DNA of 64,000 bases from Symsagittifera roscoffensis (taxonomy: Eukaryota; Xenacoelomorpha; Acoela; Convolutidae). Shown piece by piece: positions 1 to 9,724 of this stretch. The notes under the pieces are model-generated. The model did no database searches, had not been told where the DNA came from, and was given only the letters and a program-made list of their open reading frames with translations. Location: positions 43,501 through 107,500 of the forward strand of contig NW_026971449.1 in NCBI RefSeq assembly GCF_963678635.1, written 5' to 3'. The stretch's first letter is position 1. Each line of letters begins with the position of its first letter. The position numbers and the translations under genes are program-made.

Positions 1-1528
1 TCAAAGGATGGATGATGGACGTTGGTATTTGGCGAACATCATAATTCTTCTGGGTTCTCTTGTTAGAGAAGTTCCAGGTTCAATCACTGTGTCTTCTCAT
101 GACAACGACTGGGTTTTCGCAACAAACTCAAATCTGATTTCAGAATGGTTTGCTATGACAGGTTTTTCTGTTTCATGTAGAGAACTTCTTTTGTATTCAA
201 CCTAGTCTGGGAATGGCGTGGAGATTGTGCGTGGAGGGGATGCCTGGTTACTCGGATCTGTACGTATACTTGAACGTCGAGGTGGTCATTGGTCTAGTTC
301 AATGAAGTCTTTTTCTGCGAAGTCAAGTCGTACTCTAAATCCTTTGAGTTGTGATTGTGGTTGGCCATTCTTTTTCGAGTGTAGTGGGGTCATTTTGTCT
401 TTGGATGTTCGTCTTTGGTGTTGTATGCTGGTCTATATACTGCAAAGTATAATTTACATTTTATAAAATTTTGATTAGTTTGGTGTTTTAATTATGATTT
501 TGGTTAGTTGTTTTCACAAAAGCTTTTTGTTTTAGTTTGGTTATTTTGAAGAGTTACTCGCCCTTGAGTACCTCGTATTAAAAATAGAAGTGTGGTCACA
601 AAGCGTGGATGTAGCGCGGTGGGTTAATCCGGCTATAGAGCATGCTCAGGACGTCCTCTCTGGTGGGTTAGGCCAGGAGTGGGAGTATGATTTCGTGCGG
701 TTTCTGTGAGAGGTCCTCTTATGTGATAACGTTTTATGTTGGGTTTATTGTGGTTTTTCTTATGTTTCGTTGGTTGTGTCCTTTTTTCAAAAATCAAATT
801 GTTTTTGGTATGGGTTTGTCTTTCGACTTTTTTGTGTTTTATTATTTCTTTCTTAGACTTTATAATAGTCTTCAAAAGAATAAATTATCCAGTTTTAAAC
901 TGGGTTAATCTGGTTTGGGTACCGTTGGTTTCCTTTTCTTAGTCATGCTGTTATTCTATGTGTTGTGGTGTTTAGTAAGCTGCGTTGGTTAGTTTTGTTT
1001 AGTATATAATTCCTTTCCAACCGGGTTAAAGGAAAGTTTGAAACTTGTTATCGTGTGTTAGAGTTGTTAAGTGTGAAAGCTTGAAACTGAAATTCATTAT
1101 TTAAATAATTCTTCGTGGGCGAGCCGTGCGAGTTTGGATATAATTCTTGTGCGAGTGAATGGAAATATCAAAAGGTTAGACTGCTATTTCGTCTTATCAA
1201 TTTACTACATAGAATTTCAATTTTACTGCTAGTTTTGGGGAAAAATTAAGTTACAAATTTTCATCATTATTTGAATTACTGCTTTTAGGGAAATAATTTA
1301 TAAATTAATTTACTACATTTGTATGAACTTTATTTAATTTAGCTGGTGCAAAAGATTATTAGAGTTTTGAACAATTTGAAGAAGTTTTTCTATTTTTTAT
1401 TTTTCTTTGTGTATTTTGCAGATGATCGTGAGATGAAGACTAAAAATCAAAATGAGACATGGATAAAGAATGGTTAGTTTTTTAATTTGAATTTATTAGT
1501 TAAGAATATGATAAATTATACTTACCTG
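1..1528. other. 3' non-coding tail of copy A
   Basis: No convincing gene is seen. Bases about 580-1150 are clearly similar to 23590-24160, the same part of copy B, so this is the untranslated tail between the last ORF and the 3' LTR. Bases 601-690 hold a tRNA-like box-A segment (see findings). Short open frames on either strand here have no recognisable content and differ between copies. Confidence 0.6.
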
Positions 1529-2596
1529 TTAGTCGTCGGGGAAAAAACTGTGGGGGAAGATGTCGTGTATTATGTTGGAATTTGTTAGTAATTTTGCTAG
1601 TATGCGAATGATGTTTTTAGTTTGAAGCAGTGGCCAAAGCAATTGAAGTGCTTTAATGGTTTTTAGTTCTTCAGTGCCAACTGCAAAATCATAAGGTGTG
1701 TTTTGGATGAGATTATATAATTTGTGATTGTATTTAGTGTTGTGGATGAATTCTAATATTGGGATTTCTATAGGTTGAATAAATTCATGTGGAATAAGGA
1801 AGGGTCTGGATTCTTCTGCGTTGAAGGTCTTTGTGATGGGACAAAAAATATACATTTGGGTTATGGGATCATAATTGCGAAGAATACCGTGAAGGTTACT
1901 ATCTTTGATGCAATATGTGAAGTTAAGAAAAAATGGTGAAGTGTACTTAGAGTTAATAAATTGAAAACGGTGGTGTGGTTGTCTTGATGGAGTGTGTAGA
2001 TCAAAGTGATTTTGTATGAAGCGATAATATGTATATGTGTGGGTTTGTTTAGTGCATAACATAATATCGTGTGAGCAGTGCAAATCTCTTTCATGTGGTG
2101 CAAGGAAATGAAAGGTTAGTGAAAATAATTGAAATTTTTCTTTAAAACTTTCGTAAGATTTTGTGTCGGTTAGTGCTTCAGAAATGATGTGATCGAATTT
2201 GCGATCAAATATATTGAGTGTAAAAACATATGGTGTTTTGATGAAAAATTTTTCTGTGATTTGTGGGTTAGCGAAACGGTCATCATCTAAAAACTGGTCT
2301 TGGTTAGTTCGGATGATGTTGTGATCGTAATATTCTAGCGTGTATTCGTTAGCTCGGGGTGCAGTGTATGTTTTGAGTGACTTTTTATATCCTATATAAG
2401 TAAATTGTCTATGTGTTAGTGGTGTGGTGAGTCGATATAGCATATCTTTATTTCTTTCTATATCGATGTGAGTATTAGATAAAGGTAGGCAAAGGGGGTT
2501 AGTAAAATGATAATATGATGTCCAATGAAGTGTAGGCATTAAAACTTGTTCATCTACAAAATTACGTGTGTCGTTAGTGTCGTTAGGGGTGTTCAA
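1529..2596 (-). CDS. 3' accessory ORF of the retroelement, unknown function
   Basis: An open frame of about 355 codons lies downstream of the envelope-like gene. I do not recognise it. The listed 5' end is a TTG, not an ATG; the frame stays open upstream into a Ser/Thr/Pro-rich stretch to about 2900, where it breaks. A second frame (2914-3147) carries the likely N-terminal part, because its run NNPDSETPDEFADSEPS matches NNSDIEDPDEFPDSEPS in copy B at about 43200. The C-terminal half is richer in aromatic and charged residues and looks like a folded domain. The last third is conserved in copy B at 24531-24848 (for example IKALKLLWPLLQTKNI against IKALQLLWPLLQTKNI). The start probably overlaps the 3' end of the envelope-like gene in another frame. 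Conservation across copies supports real coding; the role is unknown. Confidence 0.6.
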   Translation of the reverse strand: MNTPNDTNDTRNFVDEQVLMPTLHWTSYYHFTNPLCLPLSNTHIDIERNKDMLYRLTTPLTHRQFTYIGYKKSLKTYTAPRANEYTLEYYDHNIIRTNQDQFLDDDRFANPQITEKFFIKTPYVFTLNIFDRKFDHIISEALTDTKSYESFKEKFQLFSLTFHFLAPHERDLHCSHDIMLCTKQTHTYTYYRFIQNHFDLHTPSRQPHHRFQFINSKYTSPFFLNFTYCIKDSNLHGILRNYDPITQMYIFCPITKTFNAEESRPFLIPHEFIQPIEIPILEFIHNTKYNHKLYNLIQNTPYDFAVGTEELKTIKALQLLWPLLQTKNIIRILAKLLTNSNIIHDIFPHSFFPDD

Positions 2597-2913
2597 AGTA
2601 TATTGTGGAAATGAAGGTAAGGTGATTGCTAAAAAATCTTTCGTGTTAGTGTGATTTGGATGATTAATATATTCACGGGCTGTTCCTGGTTTTGTTGGAA
2701 ATGGATGGTTTGGGAATTTTCTTTTGAAAGTGCGATAAGCTCTATTAGTGCTATTTGATGACTCGGTGGATGTGGAGGATGGTGCTAATGATGCGGTATA
2801 AGCTGAAGAGGGTGTAGGGGTAGGTGGGTTTAATGATTCTATTGTGGATGAAATCTGGTTTATAGTGAAATTTTCAAGGTGGAAGGGTTGTTGTTGTAGG
2901 GTGATAAAATTAT

Positions 2914-3147
2914 CTAGTTCCTGGGAGATTTGGGGAGTATCTGGAGAATTGGATGATCGGTCTGAATGAAATGAAGAGTAGGTTGGGGTGACTTGTGAAG
3001 CATAAGAGGGTGTAGAAATCGATGGGAGTGGGTTATTTGGCGGGATGGTTCAGAGTCTGCAAATTCATCAGGGGTTTCAGAATCTGGGTTATTGAGTTGT
3101 GAGATGGAGTATAAAACTGAGATATGCGAATTAGTGTCTGAATTCAT
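2914..3147 (-). pseudogene. N-terminal part of the 3' accessory ORF, shifted frame
   Basis: A 77-codon minus-strand frame overlaps the region between the envelope-like gene and the accessory ORF. It shares a recognisable acidic, Asn/Ser/Asp-rich segment with copy B 43090-43416. It is in a different frame from 1529-2596, so a frameshift near 2900 seems to separate the two halves in this copy. It has no catalytic motif. Confidence 0.45.
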
Positions 3148-3203
3148 GCCTGATGTTACATTATTGGTTGGGAAATCGGGTGGCGGGAAAGCAAAAAGTG
3201 GAA

Positions 3204-4013
3204 TTATTGTAATTGGAGTGTTGAGGTTGGTCGGATGGGAATTTGAGCGGTGTAGGGATCCAAGTTGTCGGCTGATCGTGGGCTAAAAAATTTATTATTT
3301 TGAGACTGAAAAGCGGTGGTATGGGGTTGTTCTATAATTTGTTCATATGTATTTTCATCTTGTGAATGATGTGTCATTATGTGTTGTATGGGACTTTGCG
3401 ATATGGTTGGTCTAAAATTTGGATTATGTTTTATTGCTAAATTTCGAAAATTTCGTGGGACTAGTGATAGTGGATGGTTATGTGGTAGGGGTGGTAACTG
3501 TGGTGCTGTAAGCGTTATGTCTACATTGTTATGTTCTTCGTCGTATGTGTTCTGTCTTGTTGATATTTTTGTGTTGTATTCTTTTATTTGTGCGTCTAAA
3601 AGAATTTTGTTTATTGATGATGAAAAAATTCCAAAAAATCCTGCAAATAGTATGCGTGCTACACTTGCTTGTCTATTTACTTGTGTGTGTATCGCGCATG
3701 TATTATAGATTCCTTTTAAAAGCGAAAAAAGAAATCCTATAAAGTTAAACATTGCGTATAAAATAGTTAATTTTTCTAAGATGTAGTAGGGCCATCCTAG
3801 AAAATCGAGAATTTCATTTTTTAGTGCAACAAAGCTAAAAATATTTATAGGTGAAATATCTTGTGGTCTATATTTTTCACCGTTTAGATATATATAGTCT
3901 TTAATGTCTTTAAAATATCCGCTATAGTCTTGTGTATAAATATCTGCAAATCCTGCGGTTTCGGCAAGTTTGCGTAAGTTTTGGTCAATTGATTGTCTTT
4001 GTATAGTGTCCAT
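3204..4013 (-). CDS. Envelope-like glycoprotein, C-terminal membrane part (copy A)
   Basis: This 269-codon frame encodes the C-terminal section of the envelope-like protein. About 70 residues of soluble sequence are followed by two hydrophobic segments, about residues 75-103 (LTILYAMFNFIGFLFSLLKG) and 118-137 (ARILFAGFFGIFSSSINKIL), then a polar, Pro/Asn/Gln-rich tail consistent with a cytoplasmic domain. In copy B one frame (43615-44583) covers both this part and the upstream Cys-containing part, so here the protein is split by frameshifts between 4013 and 4132. By analogy with viral envelope proteins it would anchor the fusion protein in a membrane. The fit to a glycoprotein rests on layout and membrane helices, not on a database match. 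Confidence 0.6.
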   Translation of the reverse strand: MDTIQRQSIDQNLRKLAETAGFADIYTQDYSGYFKDIKDYIYLNGEKYRPQDISPINIFSFVALKNEILDFLGWPYYILEKLTILYAMFNFIGFLFSLLKGIYNTCAIHTQVNRQASVARILFAGFFGIFSSSINKILLDAQIKEYNTKISTRQNTYDEEHNNVDITLTAPQLPPLPHNHPLSLVPRNFRNLAIKHNPNFRPTISQSPIQHIMTHHSQDENTYEQIIEQPHTTAFQSQNNKFFSPRSADNLDPYTAQIPIRPTSTLQLQ

Positions 4014-4131
4014 TTGTGTTAATAATTCTTGGAATTGTTGTGTTCTAATGTGATGTTGGATATCGGATTTTGAATATATTCCAATTGATTGTAGGTCAAT
4101 ATTTGGGTTTCGAGCAATAGCTCTGATGCTT

Positions 4132-4641
4132 TCAATGTGAAAATTTTTTGAGTGATTGCATTAATGTGGGATATGGGGTAAGAAGGTAATATTTATCTTC
4201 ATCAGGGTTCAGTTGAACTACATTGTGGCTATTTTTTGATCCACATGGGACTGCGGTATCCCAAAAATAGGTTCGTCTTGAAAGCGTGTCAACGAAATGT
4301 ACTTTATTCTTATAAAAGATAGGGATTCTTTTATAGCATCGTTTATCTTCAAAAACATATAGTGGTGATACTTTCTTGGTACAGGTATAGAACCATAAAA
4401 TGTTTCCTTCATAGTCTAAAAAATTTGATCTATTTCCTGAGAGTAAATATCCTGCGTAGGGTATTTTTAATACTGCTAGTGCAAGTGATTGTAGGATTTG
4501 TGTCCTTTCTAATTCGCATAGTTGGTGAAGTGTTTCTAATTCAGAGAGTGACATTTCTTGAAAAATTCGGCTAATTGTGTAGTCTAATTTCATATCTAGG
4601 TGAATATCATAGTGGATATTACCGAAATATGTACTATTCAT
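4132..4641 (-). CDS. Envelope-like glycoprotein, middle Cys-containing part (copy A)
   Basis: A 169-codon frame whose product starts with a predicted helical stretch (about residues 20-60, Leu/Glu-rich) and continues into a Cys-containing segment with the pattern YTC...CYKRIPIFYKNKVHFVD...R...PC at about residues 80-135. The pairing of Cys-Tyr-x-x-Ile-Pro with Phe-Val-Asp and a downstream Pro-Cys reminds me of the glycoproteins of chuvirus-like negative-strand viruses, which are known to have been captured by insect LTR elements; this is recalled, not searched. Copy B keeps the same segment (CYNRIPIFYKNKEPFVD in 43615-44583). It lies between the ectodomain ORF (4826-5815) and the membrane part (3204-4013), each in a different frame in this copy. 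Confidence 0.6.
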   Translation of the reverse strand: MNSTYFGNIHYDIHLDMKLDYTISRIFQEMSLSELETLHQLCELERTQILQSLALAVLKIPYAGYLLSGNRSNFLDYEGNILWFYTCTKKVSPLYVFEDKRCYKRIPIFYKNKVHFVDTLSRRTYFWDTAVPCGSKNSHNVVQLNPDEDKYYLLTPYPTLMQSLKKFSH

Positions 4642-4825
4642 TAGTGATAGTTCTTGTAAACGTGTGCTTCTAGTGTCAGGGGGCTTTAGATGTCCACCAG
4701 GTTGACTTTTACTTTTTGAAAATCAACTGGTATATATGATGTTCCTTCGTTTATGGGGTGACCTGTGGCGTATGGGTCGATTTTTACTTTTCCAGTGGTC
4801 TTGTCGAATCCTTTTTCGTATTCAA

Positions 4826-5815
4826 CTAATATCTCGGAGTATTGTGTTTTGTGAAGTGGATTTCTGTATTTACATACAAGTTCTGTTTCTTGATATATTT
4901 AAAACGTGTCAATTTATTTTCTATATTGTGGATGTTTCTAAAATCAGTACTTTGTTTTCGTGATGGATTTACTTGTTCATATGGAATTGATTGTATAAAA
5001 TATTTCTCGTGAAATTTTATCATTCGAGCGTGTATTTTTGCTACTTGAAATGTTGTACATGTATCTTCGGGGAACCAAACAATAGTTGCTTGTGTTCGTG
5101 TTGTAGGGTCACAATAGCCTTGATCGTTTTTACAAGGTAATCTAATTCCTTGATAGATCATGGTGTTGTCAGATAAATCGCGTGTGAGTTGTATTTTTTC
5201 GAGTTGTATTTTCCAATCGAAAAACATGATTTCTTGATATCCTTTAATTTTTGTGTCTGCTTTGCAGTTTGATGGGTCATTTATACCAATGTGTGGTATC
5301 CAGTGTTTATCGTGTATATCATAAGTTAATCTTCCGTGTGCGCCGTTGTATGGGTATTTTTCATCTAATTTTAAATGTCCTTGATATCTTTCAAGTTCTG
5401 CTTGATGTACAGAATCTGCAAAAACTTGGAAATATACTAATTTTCTATCTGTGTTTTTATTTCTTGTGATATTGAGTCTTAGTAACTCGTTTTTACAATC
5501 TTCGGGATTGAGATCTAAAAGTCGTTCGATATTACTCTGGTAGAATGATTCGTGGTCAAGTCGGTTTTTATTTCCATTCGAGACTTGTGAACAATGTACT
5601 TTCTTTTCGGAAAATGTTGCTGTGAATTTATATCCTATAACTGTTGTTGCTCGGGCTTTTGAATAAAGTGTCGCTATTACATTTGTTGTTTCTATGGCTT
5701 GTGGTTCTGTTTCGCATTGTGATACTTGATTTATTGCATATTTGTGTAGTGTTTTTTGTTCGTTTTCCTCACAATCGTAATGTGTTACTAATAAATCTTG
5801 GGGTCCTGTGCGGGG
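4826..5815 (-). CDS. Envelope-like glycoprotein, N-terminal ectodomain (copy A)
   Basis: The minus strand is open from about 5815 to a TAA at 4826, roughly 330 codons with several Cys. An ATG lies internally at 5227 but the frame is open above it. The segment TIVWFPEDTCTTF at about 5090-5050 is well conserved in copy B. Above the G run at 5812-5818 the frame is lost. In copy B the matching position carries a strongly hydrophobic signal-like segment (LSVFLVILLLQNLLLF, about 45875-45935) just before this domain, which suggests a secreted or membrane-anchored ectodomain. The G run is a likely frameshift site. Overall this looks like the surface part of a captured viral envelope protein, and the family is not certain. 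Confidence 0.55.
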   Translation of the reverse strand, partial: PRTGPQDLLVTHYDCEENEQKTLHKYAINQVSQCETEPQAIETTNVIATLYSKARATTVIGYKFTATFSEKKVHCSQVSNGNKNRLDHESFYQSNIERLLDLNPEDCKNELLRLNITRNKNTDRKLVYFQVFADSVHQAELERYQGHLKLDEKYPYNGAHGRLTYDIHDKHWIPHIGINDPSNCKADTKIKGYQEIMFFDWKIQLEKIQLTRDLSDNTMIYQGIRLPCKNDQGYCDPTTRTQATIVWFPEDTCTTFQVAKIHARMIKFHEKYFIQSIPYEQVNPSRKQSTDFRNIHNIENKLTRFKYIKKQNLYVNTEIHFTKHNTPRY

Positions 5816-5879
5816 GGGAAGGGTTTATGTTTTCATTTGAGGTTATTAGAAAAAGGAGTTGGAGAAAAATTAAAATTTT

Positions 5880-6990
5880 TAGAATATACATGTGTATGAC
5901 AATCCTGAGTATGGGTTATAAAATGTGATGTAACCAATTGTCTTTTTGGTATATCTGTCGTATTTGTATATCACTTCAGTTGTTATAAACGGTGGTGGTA
6001 GGGATTGAGCTGTTATATTTGGTGGGTTTAATGGATAGGGATGTTGAGTAATGTTGTTTAATTTAACCGTGATTTCAAATTTTAATTGTAGACTATTTTG
6101 TTGGAGTATTTGGATGTTATGATCACGAATGTCTTCGTGAATGTCTTGTCTATATTGTAGTCTATTTAGTGCCCAGTTGTGGAGTCGGTTACTTTCAGGG
6201 TGTTGTCCAAATAATGGTGGAGGTGCTGTGAATGTATTCCAGTCTATTCTTAAAGGAATATTTATTGATGATTGTTCTCGATATCTAGCGTCGAGGTTAT
6301 TTGGGAAATTTAAGTTAAAAGGCGGTGGTGAAATCTGGCTTATTGATGGTGTTGATGGTAGTGATAATGTTTCTGGTAGTGATGAGGATGTTGTTGTATC
6401 CGTAGAAATATCTATTGGATCATTGATTAAATTTGGTTCACCTTGTGTGAATGAATGTGTTGTCCAATATGGTAGTCGTGATGTTTGGTTTGTGGGGTTA
6501 AAGGGATGATCACGAATTTGTTCAGATGTTGGTGTTGAACCTAAGTAATCTGAGGGTAGGCTTGAGGTGCTACGTTGTGAAAGAAGCGTAGGGGTTTCGG
6601 GTAATATGCCAATGGGGATTGAGGTATATCAAAATGAACTCGGGGAGTTTGAAAATTTCTATTTCGTCGAGGATGTATAATTTGTCTATTTATTTCGACT
6701 GTATTTTGGTTTTGACTAGGATTTCGTATTCTACTTAATTCTTGTGGTAGTGTTGGGTATAAGTTATATGTTGGTTCGCTTAGAGGTGCTTGTCGTTGAA
6801 CTGGTTCTAGTGGTTCAGATAAGCGAGCGTGTCGTTCTTCAAAGGTATATGGGTTATCTTGAAAGGAAATTCGTGTGGATGTTTGGGAGTTTTGGGTAGT
6901 TGAAGATGGTGTTGGGTTATCTTGGGATGATGTCGGTGAAGACTGACTGAGTGATTGTTGGTTAGCAATTTTTGATGGTTTTTTATTTAT
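5880..6990 (-). CDS. Pro/Ser/Thr/Asn-rich region upstream of the envelope ectodomain
   Basis: Two adjacent minus-strand open segments (about 6990-6541 and 6541-5880) meet at a TAG at 6541-6543 with a change of frame. The first encodes a Gln/Pro/Ser-rich stretch. The second ends in a better ordered part (containing NLDARYREQSSINIPLRIDW and YDRYTKKTIGYITFYNPYSG). No ATG is evident near the start, so this may be translated as the N-terminal part of a long envelope precursor or through coupling to the small ORF that ends at 6995. Copy B has recognisable remnants at 46000-47080. I cannot assign a function. Confidence 0.4.
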
Positions 6991-6994
6991 TCTT

Positions 6995-7183
6995 TTAGTG
7001 GAAAAATTTATGTTTATTATAGTATTCTTCTAGAAAAAGAATTAGGAGGATTGTTGCTAGGGCGAATGTGATGATTGCTTTCTTTATACATTTGCATATT
7101 TTCAAGATGAGGGATGATAGAAATGTTATAAGAATTACAAATAGTAAAAAAATATCTGTTCTACTAAAAATGGTTCGTATCAT
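6995..7183 (-). CDS. Small membrane protein ORF 2 (62 aa)
   Basis: A 62-codon ORF whose product is mostly hydrophobic. It has two likely membrane helices, about residues 9-27 (IFLLFVILITFLSSLIL) and 34-52, the latter containing IKKAIITFALATILLI. Copy B keeps an ORF of exactly the same length at 47087-47275 with the identical core KKAIITFALATILL, which is strong evidence of real coding. The start codon overlaps the stop of the upstream ORF as ATGA, suggesting coupled translation. The product might be a viroporin-like or envelope-assisting protein, but that is speculation from size and hydrophobicity. Confidence 0.6.
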   Translation of the reverse strand: MIRTIFSRTDIFLLFVILITFLSSLILKICKCIKKAIITFALATILLILFLEEYYNKHKFFH

Positions 7184-7580
7184 TTAGATAAGTTTTGTGC
7201 ATCGTACCTGTGGATATAGCCAATAGCTTTTGAAAGCTGGAGGTATAGTTCAAATATGGAATAGAAAATTAAAAAAATATTGCAAAAAATGATTAAGATT
7301 ATTACAAAAGATTCAAAGGTATCAAAAAGAAATATGATTAAAAGTTTAGATATCGTTAAAAAGTTTATGAGAATGTTAAGAATTATGTTGACTGGTCGAG
7401 AGAAGAGCATTTAAGAAATGTCTTCTCGATCGAATATTTTTTGTTGTTTGAGGCAATTTTCAAGTGTGGTCGAATTATTTGTTGGTTTTTTGACAAGTGG
7501 GTTGAGTTTTGTGAAAAATTGTTGGGGGCGAATTTTATGGTGATCGGAAGGTCTTCTTTGTCTTTATTTTTATTTGTCAA
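7180..7580 (-). CDS. Small membrane protein ORF 1, interrupted
   Basis: Two overlapping minus-strand frames (7383-7580 and 7180-7410) together match one 115-codon ORF in copy B (47276-47623). The first part is polar (containing KFAPNNFSQNS) and the second is strongly hydrophobic (FLTISKLLIIFLFDTFESFVIILI in pieces, one or two helices). In copy A a frameshift near 7400 separates them. The stop overlaps the next start as ATGA. The ORF lies between integrase and the envelope region. I do not recognise a family. Confidence 0.5.
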
Positions 7581-8002
7581 GTGATCTGGGGTGTTTTTGA
7601 GATTTTTATACTTTAGGCTAATTAAAATGGTCGTTCTTTTACTTTAGGCTAATTTAACATTTTTGTTTGGGGGTATTTGAGGTCTGAGTTGGGGAAATAT
7701 TGTTGATCTTTGGGTTATTAGATAAGGGAGGGTTATGATATTATGGTGATATTTATTTTAGTTGTCAAGTTGGAATGGTTTGCTTATTTTTGACCTGGAG
7801 GTTGTGAAGTTATAGTTATAGATATGCCTGGAGTTTAATATCTTTCGTCTAGTTGGTTTGTGTTAGATTTATAGAAGGTGACGGATTGGATGAATCCTAT
7901 TGGCTAATTTTGAACTAGAATCGTTGCTTGTTTGTCAGCATGTTATTTTGAAAAATGAAAGTTCAAAATATTTCAGAGGTGCAAAGATTATGAAATATAA
8001 AA
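7581..8002. other. Pol-envelope junction, non-coding
   Basis: About 420 bases between the integrase stop and the first small membrane ORF with no plausible gene. It contains an imperfect repeat of the words ACTTTAGGCTAATTWAAMAT at about 7610 and 7640. It is a candidate place for a splice acceptor or subgenomic promoter serving the downstream genes, but no such signal can be proven from sequence. Confidence 0.4.
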
Positions 8003-9520
8003 TTAAAGCTGTTTTTGAAATTCGACTTTCTTTAATATTTTAGACTGTGGAATGAATGTTTTATAGTTTTTACGTGGTTGATTTCTAAGTCGTGATGACT
8101 CTCTATGTTCTGATTTGTCGATTTGTTCTTGGGGTATTATTTTTTCTGTCAATTTTCTATTTTTTCTGTCTTTTTGAGGTATATTTTGATCTAGCTTTTT
8201 TGTATTGTTGTTCGTTATAGTTGATTTTTTATTTTGGTTTTCGAGATGAATGTCATGTTGTTCCTTTGTTTTATTCTCCGTATGTGGGGTATTTTGAATA
8301 ACTTTTAAACCTGTGAAAGAATATAATTGAGTTAGTTCGCGTAGTGCGTATTCTTTTGGGTAATAAGGTAATAGGTTGTTTCGGTGTTGAACAATTTCTT
8401 TTTTGTTTGAGTCGGTAATTTTATATGTGACATCAGTGGGTTTGGCAATTATTTGGTATGGTCCTTTTCGAAGGGGTTGTAATTTTTTAGAGATTCCTTT
8501 TTGAGTGTTAAAATTGGGTATTAAAACAAATGTTCCAATTTTTAAATCGGAGGCTGGTGTAAAGCGTGAATTTATTTGTTCATTAATGTTTTGTCTTTGT
8601 AACAACTTCTTTGTTACTTTTTGGTAAATTTCATTGTGTTTTTTATCTCTGTTTAAAATCCATTCGGTGTGTGTACCGGAGGCTAATTTAAGAATTTGTG
8701 GGTGATGAAAATGATCTTCATCGTGTGTGTGTAAAGGTAGGTTATAACAAATTGAGTCTTTATTCGGTTGACAATGACTTTGTGCATTTTTATGAGAGTT
8801 TGCTGTAAACATAATTGGTTTGCGTGGCTTTTGATTAAAAACCATTTCATATGGTGAAATTCCTAGAGTTGTCGTGATTTGTGAATTATATGCTAAGGGA
8901 AATAGTTTTACATCTGCTGACCATTCGGTGTATCTTGTATCATTTCCATTGATGATACATCTAAGATATTCTTGTAGTGAACGGTTCATACCTTCGACTA
9001 AGCCGTTTGTCCAAGGTGCGTGAGATGTACGTGGTTTGTGTTTGATGTTATATAAATGACATAGTGTGATGATTTCATTATTTATGAATTCTGTACCGTT
9101 GTCTGTAACTAAAATTTCTGGTAGTCCGAATTTGGCTATCCAGTGTTCATAGAGTGTTGTGTAAGCGTAATAGGCGTTACAATGTGGTACTGGGTTAAGT
9201 GCTACATAATGTGTAAACGCGTCAACAATTACCATAATGTAGGAGTTTCCTTCGGATGAGGGTGAAATTGGTCCTTTTGTATCAAATGAAATACGGTGGT
9301 TAAAGTACAAACTTTGTCCTTTAAAATCTTGTTTTTGTGCTATTTGTTTTTGATTTGGATAAGGTTTATTTAGCTGACATACTATACAATCATTGCATAG
9401 TACTTTTATCCAAATTGGTGCATTTGGAAAATAAAAGTTTTGTATGAAATTTGAATATGTTTTCTCTGATCCAGAGTGTCCTTTAATGTTTTGTGTAATA
9501 TTAAAAGCTATAAGAACCAT
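8003..9520 (-). CDS. Retroelement integrase (pol C-terminal part), copy A
   Basis: This encodes the retroviral-type integrase that inserts element cDNA. The N-terminal zinc-binding module shows GHSG followed by CNDCIVC. The catalytic core has the first Asp in RISFDTKGP, the second in VTDNGTEF and the Glu in GLVEGMNRSL, with exactly 35 residues between the last two, a DD35E triad. A Gly-Pro-Tyr module (PLRKGPYQIIAKPTDVTYKI) follows at about residues 340-365, typical of Gypsy integrases, then a basic, Lys/Asn/Gln-rich tail. The ATG at 9520 is internal: the frame is the same as that of the upstream RT segment and stays open back to a TAA at 9725-9727. All catalytic residues are present. Confidence 0.93.
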   Translation of the reverse strand: MVLIAFNITQNIKGHSGSEKTYSNFIQNFYFPNAPIWIKVLCNDCIVCQLNKPYPNQKQIAQKQDFKGQSLYFNHRISFDTKGPISPSSEGNSYIMVIVDAFTHYVALNPVPHCNAYYAYTTLYEHWIAKFGLPEILVTDNGTEFINNEIITLCHLYNIKHKPRTSHAPWTNGLVEGMNRSLQEYLRCIINGNDTRYTEWSADVKLFPLAYNSQITTTLGISPYEMVFNQKPRKPIMFTANSHKNAQSHCQPNKDSICYNLPLHTHDEDHFHHPQILKLASGTHTEWILNRDKKHNEIYQKVTKKLLQRQNINEQINSRFTPASDLKIGTFVLIPNFNTQKGISKKLQPLRKGPYQIIAKPTDVTYKITDSNKKEIVQHRNNLLPYYPKEYALRELTQLYSFTGLKVIQNTPHTENKTKEQHDIHLENQNKKSTITNNNTKKLDQNIPQKDRKNRKLTEKIIPQEQIDKSEHRESSRLRNQPRKNYKTFIPQSKILKKVEFQKQL

Positions 9521-9724
9521 ACTTAGAGGGAGACAGGGAACTGTAGATTCATTTAATTGGTATTCTAGAAGGTCTGTGTTTTCGTTAATTGTTGTATTAT
9601 TAAATTTTCGAAAATATCTGAGGAGTGTTTTATTTCCTAAAATAGTTGTATCTGCCTTGACGGGTTTAGTTTTATATTTGTGCCATGATTTTAGTTGTCT
9701 AATTACTGGGTCAAGATTTTGATA

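Noticed and set aside
6141..6509. Plus-strand 122-codon frame.
   Set aside because: Antisense to the Pro/Ser/Thr-rich pre-envelope region, which has conserved protein sequence in copy B.
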